From: Maratus speciosus
Lineage: Eukaryota > Arthropoda > Arachnida > Araneae > Salticidae
Direction: 5' to 3'
Assembly: GCA_963932465.1 (NCBI GenBank)
Contig: OZ010788.1
Coordinates: forward strand, 200,138,559 to 200,202,558
DNA length: 64,000 bases
Made by a program: the position numbers and the translations under genes
Notes under the pieces: model-generated
What the model was told of the DNA's origin: nothing
Database searches by the model: none
What the model saw: the letters and a program-made list of their open reading frames with translations, nothing else
Shown here: positions 59,066 through 64,000 of the stretch, piece by piece
Position numbering within the stretch: position 1 is the first letter of the stretch
Layout: each line of letters opens with the position of its first letter

Positions 59066-59296
59066 TAACCTAATATATGCCTGAATTTTCGTTTCCTCCT
59101 AATGAATTACAAATTACAACATAAATCTTTTTAATTCTGTTTTTCGCAAAATTTATCTTTCAAAAATAATTTTCCCGTAGTTTAAATTGCGTCATAAATA
59201 TCTAAAAACACACTGGATTTCTATTCATTCGTAGCATTAGACTTAAAGATCCTACATAAGAGACAGACTGAACATTGACGAAATATCCGCCATGTT

Positions 59297-60214
59297 ACAA
59301 GGAAGGTCTCCATACTGGGCATACCCAGAATATGTTGAAAAAAATGCTAGTGAAAGTACTCATATATGTAATAAAGGATCAGTTAAAATTAGCGGCGGAA
59401 TTACAGTAGAAAATCTGTAAAAAAATAAAATACTTTCGAATAATTGGCGTGAAAAGACGAAATCGGCACGCAATTTGGCGAGCAGCACTTTTCCTCGCCA
59501 AACGCAAACGATTGTAATGAATCTGAAAATTGTTTGTTAATTGATTTTGAGAATATGCGGTATTTAATGAATTTAAACGTAAACCATGAAAGAATTTATT
59601 ATTATTATTACATTTTGTATTATACTTGTTGCCGATTTGAACGAAATTTTGCCATTGTTTTATTCTCCAATCCACAATTTTTTTAAAATTTAAACGGCTT
59701 TATCGGTTATAAAAATAACTTTTAACGCCAGATGAATAATGCTGCCGTAATACATTTCTATACCGAAGAAGTCGTTTCCATAGCAACAGAGTTGAATCAG
59801 CAGTGCTCGATGGGACATATTTTTGAGTTTGGAACAATTTTAATCAGTTTAAATCGTAAAATATGATAGTTAAAATTCGTTATAAGTACATATAAATATA
59901 TATGACAAAACTATAGTTAAAAAAAACTAAAAATGACAAAGCTAAAGTTATTTAAATTAAACTTATTTAAACAAATTCAACATAAAAGGTTTTTTTCTTA
60001 AAGAGTATTCGCCAAGCGTATTTTTTTTTTAATTTAATTTCTTCGCCAAACGGTGATAAGTCGCCAAATAAGCGAAATTTTCATTATTTTTTTACGGACG
60101 TTCTACCGAGGTTCCGCCCAAAATTTTTTTATAAACATATATACCCATGGGAGAGGAACATTCTGTATTTTTTTCAGATTTTTCTGAGTATGCCCGTATG
60201 GAGACCTTCCTTGT
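59297..60214. mobile_element. Nonautonomous DNA transposon (918 bp, ~33-bp TIR)
   Basis: Left end ACAAGGAAGGTCTCCATACT then GGGCATACCCAGAA; right end TTCTGAGTATGCCC then GTATGGAGACCTTCCTTGT. The interior has scattered TTCGCCAAACG/CGCCAAA motifs (near 59493, 60011, 60043, 60062) on both strands. A 98-codon minus-strand frame inside has no known motif. Superfamily unresolved. Confidence 0.8.
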
Positions 60215-60569
60215 TAGTTAAACATTCGACTGATCGCCGTTGAACGCAATACAATGTCACCAGTTTTTTAGACTTTTCGATCTATTAAAATTATGGAAGT
60301 AATCGTTTTATGTCGCTTCAGAAATATATGCAAATTATAAATATACATATACTTACACTAATAAGAATTCTGTGAAATGCATTTATTTTTATTTGAATGA
60401 ATTAGAGGGTTATTTCGAATTTAATTGAAAGTAGATGAATGTCTCGAAAGAGGTTAATAAATTTTGATACTTTTAAATGGTAAGAGAGAAGTACAAAAAT
60501 GTACTCTGTAGAAGTAGATATGTAAGCATGTTTTAAGTTATATATATTTTTAAAACGAAAAAAAAAATA

Positions 60570-60850
60570 ATGGAAGGAACGATATATTTAAGACACACAC
60601 ACGCACAAAAAAATAACGGAAAGAGCGGTATTTTTATCATGAAAAAGAAATAATTGTAGAAGAAGTGGTATTTCTATGATGAAAAAGAGAAAATGCAATA
60701 TTTTTAGCATGAAAAAAAAATTATGGAAGGACAGGATTTTTAACACGAGAAAAATGTTCATGGAAAGAGCGGTATTTTTTACTTGGAAAGAAAAAAAATA
60801 TTTATTAAATGAGCAGTTTTTCTAAAACGAAAGAAAAAAAAATTAAAAAG
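60570..60850. repeat. Degenerate ~50-bp minisatellite
   Basis: About six units of the form GGAAAGAGCGGTATTTTTAT followed by CATGAAAAAGAAA, interrupted once by an (AC)n stretch near 60592. Confidence 0.65.
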
Positions 60851-61414
60851 GCGTTTTGAAAGCCTCTAACCTCCTACCAATCCACCAATATATACACACA
60901 CACATATATATATATATATTTACAAATTACCAACAAACATTGTGAAATTATAAATAGAAAGAAATTTATTCATTGACAATTAAACTTTTCCTCTTTAGAT
61001 ATTCAACATAGAATTTAAAAAAAAAAAAAACTTAATAATAAAAAAAAAACAAAATGAGCAGAAAATGAATAATGGATATTTGTAGAATCTAAACAGATTC
61101 ATCAATATGAGGTACTGAGACAGTACTTCGGGTATTTTGAAGAGTCATAATAAAAATCTAATAATATTTAATGTAGAATCATGGCTATATGATGAGTTAC
61201 AAATAATTACATACAGGATTATTATTACAGAACTTGCGCCTTACTAACTGAACTTATAAGATTGTAACGTACTTTTTCCGTGATTGGGAGGTCTGTCCTT
61301 TCCTAAAGCCCGTGAACAACTCCTTACACTCACATTAGTTTTTTATTCTCAGCGCTTAAATCCGCTGAGGTGTATCCTTTTTTTTATGGCGAGGTTATGT
61401 ACGTCACAGGGATA

Positions 61415-61641
61415 CACTGTAAAAAAAAAAAAAAAAAAAAAAAAAAGACTAAAATACGGATATAATACTGGCAATCAAGACGCCAGTACTATTTCCGTAT
61501 TTTAACGGAAGTTCCCCCCCCCCCCCCTAAATGCCAAAAAAAAACCGGAATTTTTTCTGTAATTTACCAGGAAAAAGTTCCGTTAAAATATGGAAATAGA
61601 ACTGGCGTCTCGATTGCCAGTAGTATTTCCGTATTTTAGCC

Positions 61642-61690
<49 letters not shown>

Positions 61691-61693
61691 GTG
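61415..61693. mobile_element. MITE with very long A/T-rich arms
   Basis: Starts CACTGTAAAAAA and ends TTTTTTACAGTG, flanked by TA on both sides. Next to the terminal A- or T-tracts (44 T at 61644-61687) the arms match over ~65 bp (CTAAAATACGGATATAATAC, TGGCAATC(A/G)AGACGCCAGT and complements). The centre has a C-tract (61507-61526). Confidence 0.8.
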
Positions 61694-61913
61694 TAGGGTC
61701 GTGGGAAAGTGCTGAGATCGCCTGTTGCCATGCTACCAGCCTGCGATACCCACATACACATATATATATAAACATGTTTCTCAATATCAATAATGACAAA
61801 ATATAATAATGAATGTTAATAGATAATTTATTTGAATGTTATCAGGCACAAAATTTTTCATTTGAATTTCTTCGCGTTTTAGAGAATCTAACCTGCGATA
61901 TTTTTTATTACTG

Positions 61914-62135
61914 TTAACCCTTTATCGGATAATGGGAATATACTTCCTACTTAATTTTTATGGGAAACTGATCGATTCGCACCGGAATTACACTAAAATA
62001 TTTTGTTTTTATAATACACGTGATTTGAAAACGTAAGCCGCTTTTATTTTGAAATCAATTTGCTTGGAGATTCTGGTGGCAGTGAATCCTTTCAACATTT
62101 CAGCAACAGACTTGACTTCCCCGATAAAGGGTTAA
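61914..62135. mobile_element. TTAA-flanked element (222 bp)
   Basis: Ends TTAACCCTTTATCGG and CCGATAAAGGGTTAA, 15-bp near-perfect inverted repeats. Directly abuts the Helitron helicase remnant. Confidence 0.75.
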
Positions 62136-62139
62136 ATCT

Positions 62140-62312
62140 ATGATTACAAAATTTTCTATTAAATGCTGAGCCATACAAAGTTTTGATTTTTGATAATGCA
62201 ACGTATGTTAATCCAACTGAAGTTTCCTTATCACCAATATCTACAACAGCTTTATACAGAGTAAAACCTCAAGATTTATGAATTGTAGTAGCAAAAGCTA
62301 GAGGCTATTGCT
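62140..62312 (-). pseudogene. Helitron (Pif1-like) helicase C-terminal remnant
   Basis: The minus strand encodes, in one frame, LAFATTIHKS, a stop, GFTLYKAVVDIGDKETSVGL and TYVALSKIKTLYGSAFN. This matches the last conserved block of Helitron/Pif1 helicases (A-x-TIHKSQG-x-T-L...AVVDIG...GLTYVALSRVK), where the stop replaces the Gln after KS. About 55 residues remain of a protein normally well over 1000. Helitron helicases unwind DNA during rolling-circle transposition. No Rep domain or Helitron ends nearby. Confidence 0.85.
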
Positions 62313-62319
62313 TGTAGCG

Positions 62320-62503
62320 CCATCTATCGTTTCTATTTGTAACTAAAATTGGAAATCGCAGCATAAAAACTCCTGACACCTTACATAAACCTCGTGCATT
62401 TTTTTTTTTTTTTTAAATATCTGTTACCGTTTTCAAGTTATTGAATAGGTTAGGAACAAGTTATTTTAAAATCCATCAGTCATTTTTGGGACACCCGGTA
62501 CAT
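62320..62503 (-). repeat. Mariner-type terminal fragment
   Basis: On the minus strand: GTACCGGGTGTCCCAAAAAT, then TGACTGATGGATTTTAAAAT and GGTAACAGATATTT, ending in AGCGCCATCTA-type sequence. This is the look of mariner termini and leader sequence. The transposase part is absent. Confidence 0.55.
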
Positions 62504-62922
62504 GTTATCTCTTAAACATGACGTCATTTTAATTGGAAATAGCATCCTGCTGTAAAAAGCCCTTCAGTTTAAACTTGAAATTCACTTCATCTCGTGTTTA
62601 AAAATTGAAATTCAAAAATATGTTTTTTTTTATTCTTTTATTCACAATTCTTTAAAAAAATGTCGAGTCATAACATATTTTGACATAATTTTAAATTACT
62701 CTCTTGAACTGGAAGTGCTTTTTCAGTATTTTTATTGTAATTGCCGAGACAAAACAATCAATAAAAAATTCCATTTTGCGTATATAAAGTCGTTGTCATA
62801 CGTTGAAGCGTTTCACTTCTTTCCGATATCAAGGGCATTATAGAGGATTATAGAGATTGCTGAATTATATGAAGATTCGCTTGGCTATTGCTAACAGTAA
62901 AATGTTTTAACACATTAACCCA

Positions 62923-63146
62923 TTAACACGTTCACTGCCGCAAAAAGTAAGAATTTTCAAATTTCTACTTGAAAGTCATTTGCCACCACAAATTCTGAAA
63001 GGTAAATTTCGCTTTACAAATACAGCGAAATTTCTGCCAATAAATAAGGCAATTTTTTTTAAAAGATAATTGTGGGAAAGTAATAAATTAAAGCCACGAA
63101 TGTTAAAGCTACGAGTGTACTCGTATCGTGGCAGTCAACGTGTTAA
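62923..63146. mobile_element. TTAA-flanked element (224 bp)
   Basis: Ends TTAACACGTTCACTGCCGC and GTGGCAGTCAACGTGTTAA. The interior CAAATTCTGAAAGGTAAATT and GAAATTTCTGCCAATAAATA recur in diverged form in the next two entries. Confidence 0.75.
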
Positions 63147-63334
63147 GAACAAGCATGTTTTATAGGAATTTTATTCAGTTTACACCCCTTTTTGTTAAAC
63201 ACTTACTTTTACTTTATGAATCACAGAACTGTGTTAATGAAATAAGGCTAATTTTATTTTTCATTTTTACTGGGAAAAAATAATTTAAAAAATCACAAAC
63301 ATAATGTTGCGAAAACTCAACGTCAGTCTTTAAT

Positions 63335-63725
63335 GGATCAGGGGTGGGCGAGTGGCTGATTTTCACCGCTATATTTTAATAGTATTCCTCGCCTTTTTAA
63401 GTCGCAGAAATTCTGTCATTAAATAAGGTGAAGAATGCTATAAAAATTTAGTGGTAGCATTCAGCCATTTGTGGCGGAGCGCTTGCATCTCTGATGGGTT
63501 AACCGCCGAAACTATAAGGTAGGGATCTTCAACTTTTTTGCTGAAAAAGCTTTCCACCACAAATTTTCAAAGATAATTTTCGCTTCATGTAATAGTCAAA
63601 GTTTCTGTTATTAAATAGCAACATTTTTTTAATTGAAAAATAGTGGTAGTTCGATAGTTATTTTAAGCATGCGCATTTATTTTTACCGTTGCGTCAACGC
63701 AACACCAGCGGGTAAGGGTTTAATG
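63335..63725. repeat. Two diverged relatives of the 62923 element
   Basis: GCAGAAATTCTGTCATTAAATAAGG near 63405 and CAAAGTTTCTGTTATTAAATAGC near 63597 match the interior of the 62923 element. Their ends (CAGGGGTGGGCGAGTGG at 63338; GGGTTAACC near 63498; GGGTAAGGGTTTAA near 63709) are eroded, so boundaries are approximate. Confidence 0.5.
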
Positions 63726-63864
63726 TTGAATTTGAGCAAAAGAAGAATCATAACTCTTCCTTTAACTGCTTGAAGAGTGTGGTGTATTATTTATACCACT
63801 CAATTTTAATCATAACTGTTACCAGAATATTTGAATAAAATTTTACTTTTAAAAAATTGATGGA

Positions 63865-63865
<1 letters not shown>

Positions 63866-63895
<30 letters not shown>
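63866..63895. repeat. A30 tract
   Basis: Uninterrupted A-run with no retroposed gene recognised next to it. Confidence 0.85.
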
Positions 63896-63897
<2 letters not shown>

Positions 63898-64000
63898 GCT
63901 GTGCATTTCTTTATTTTCAAATATTTTTTTTTTCGAAAATTTTTGTGCCAGATCAGCATTACAGAAAGACAATTATTTGTCTCTGAAAGGGATATAAACA

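Larger units (their letters stand above)
41813..64000 (-). other. Probable upstream intron of the zinc-finger gene (to the window edge)
   Basis: The exon at 41583-41812 begins after a strong acceptor and in mid-codon, so an earlier exon must exist at higher coordinates. None is recognisable up to base 64000. The RTE element and several MITEs lie in this stretch. A short 5' UTR or leader exon could be present unseen. Confidence 0.5.

Overview
This is a 64 kb piece of an AT-rich, intron- and repeat-dominated animal nuclear genome. It is almost certainly an arthropod. A chelicerate such as a spider is my best guess, from the repeat types (RTE LINE, Tc1/mariner, TTAA-flanked MITEs, tRNA-derived SINE) and the very long introns, but nothing in the window proves it. 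There is no bacterial-style gene organisation and there are no CRISPR arrays, rRNA genes or intact tRNA genes.

Only one host protein-coding exon is convincing: 41583-41812 on the minus strand, a 230-bp internal exon with clean splice sites that carries a C2H2 zinc finger typical of the ZNF423/ZNF521 (fly Oaz) family. No other exon of this gene is recognisable, so most of the window is probably its two flanking introns (at least 22 kb upstream and 41 kb downstream). The last ~60 bp of this exon and its downstream intron appear to have been tandemly duplicated three times (39.3-41.4 kb), leaving decayed copies of the zinc-finger end beside the real one.

Layout on the plus axis. 0.8-1.5 kb: a hairpin-ended (GTCY)n element, repeated at 16.1 kb and inverted at 44.6-45.8 kb. 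3.5-8.6 kb: a nested block with a SINE remnant, a hAT-type MITE with an 8-bp target duplication, a 280-bp hairpin, a tandem duplication, a TTAA element, a hammerhead-like inverted repeat, a dead Tc3-like transposase and a MITE. 9.4-10.9 kb: a large inverted repeat containing a GGAGTC-type MITE, itself split by a tRNA-derived SINE. 11.85-15.92 kb: a 4-kb inverted array of ~500-bp units. 17.0-18.1, 25.6-26.2 and 27.8-28.2 kb: three copies of a DINE/Helentron-like element with variable numbers of ~150-bp units. 19.7-23.7 kb: a ~320-bp tandem satellite broken by two insertions. 27.1 and 28.6-29.6 kb: mariner remnants, the second DD37D. 30.1-31.1 kb: a low-repeat island that may be regulatory. 32.0-34.4 kb: TTAA elements, two sharing one TTAA, and a ~180-bp tandem array. 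36.0-38.4 kb: short MITEs. 42.5-43.8 kb: an element with repeated AGGTACAAC motifs. 51.65-54.89 kb: a near full-length, frameshifted RTE-clade LINE. 58.9-63.7 kb: a dense cluster of TIR elements, a remnant of a Helitron helicase and a mariner end.

The transposon genes work in isolation and all carry stops or frameshifts, so none looks active. What stands out is structural: many unrelated short elements flanked by TTAA, several families built as terminal hairpin + tetranucleotide microsatellite + variable tandem units, and the exon-derived tandem array. All family calls come from reading motifs by eye; no database was searched.
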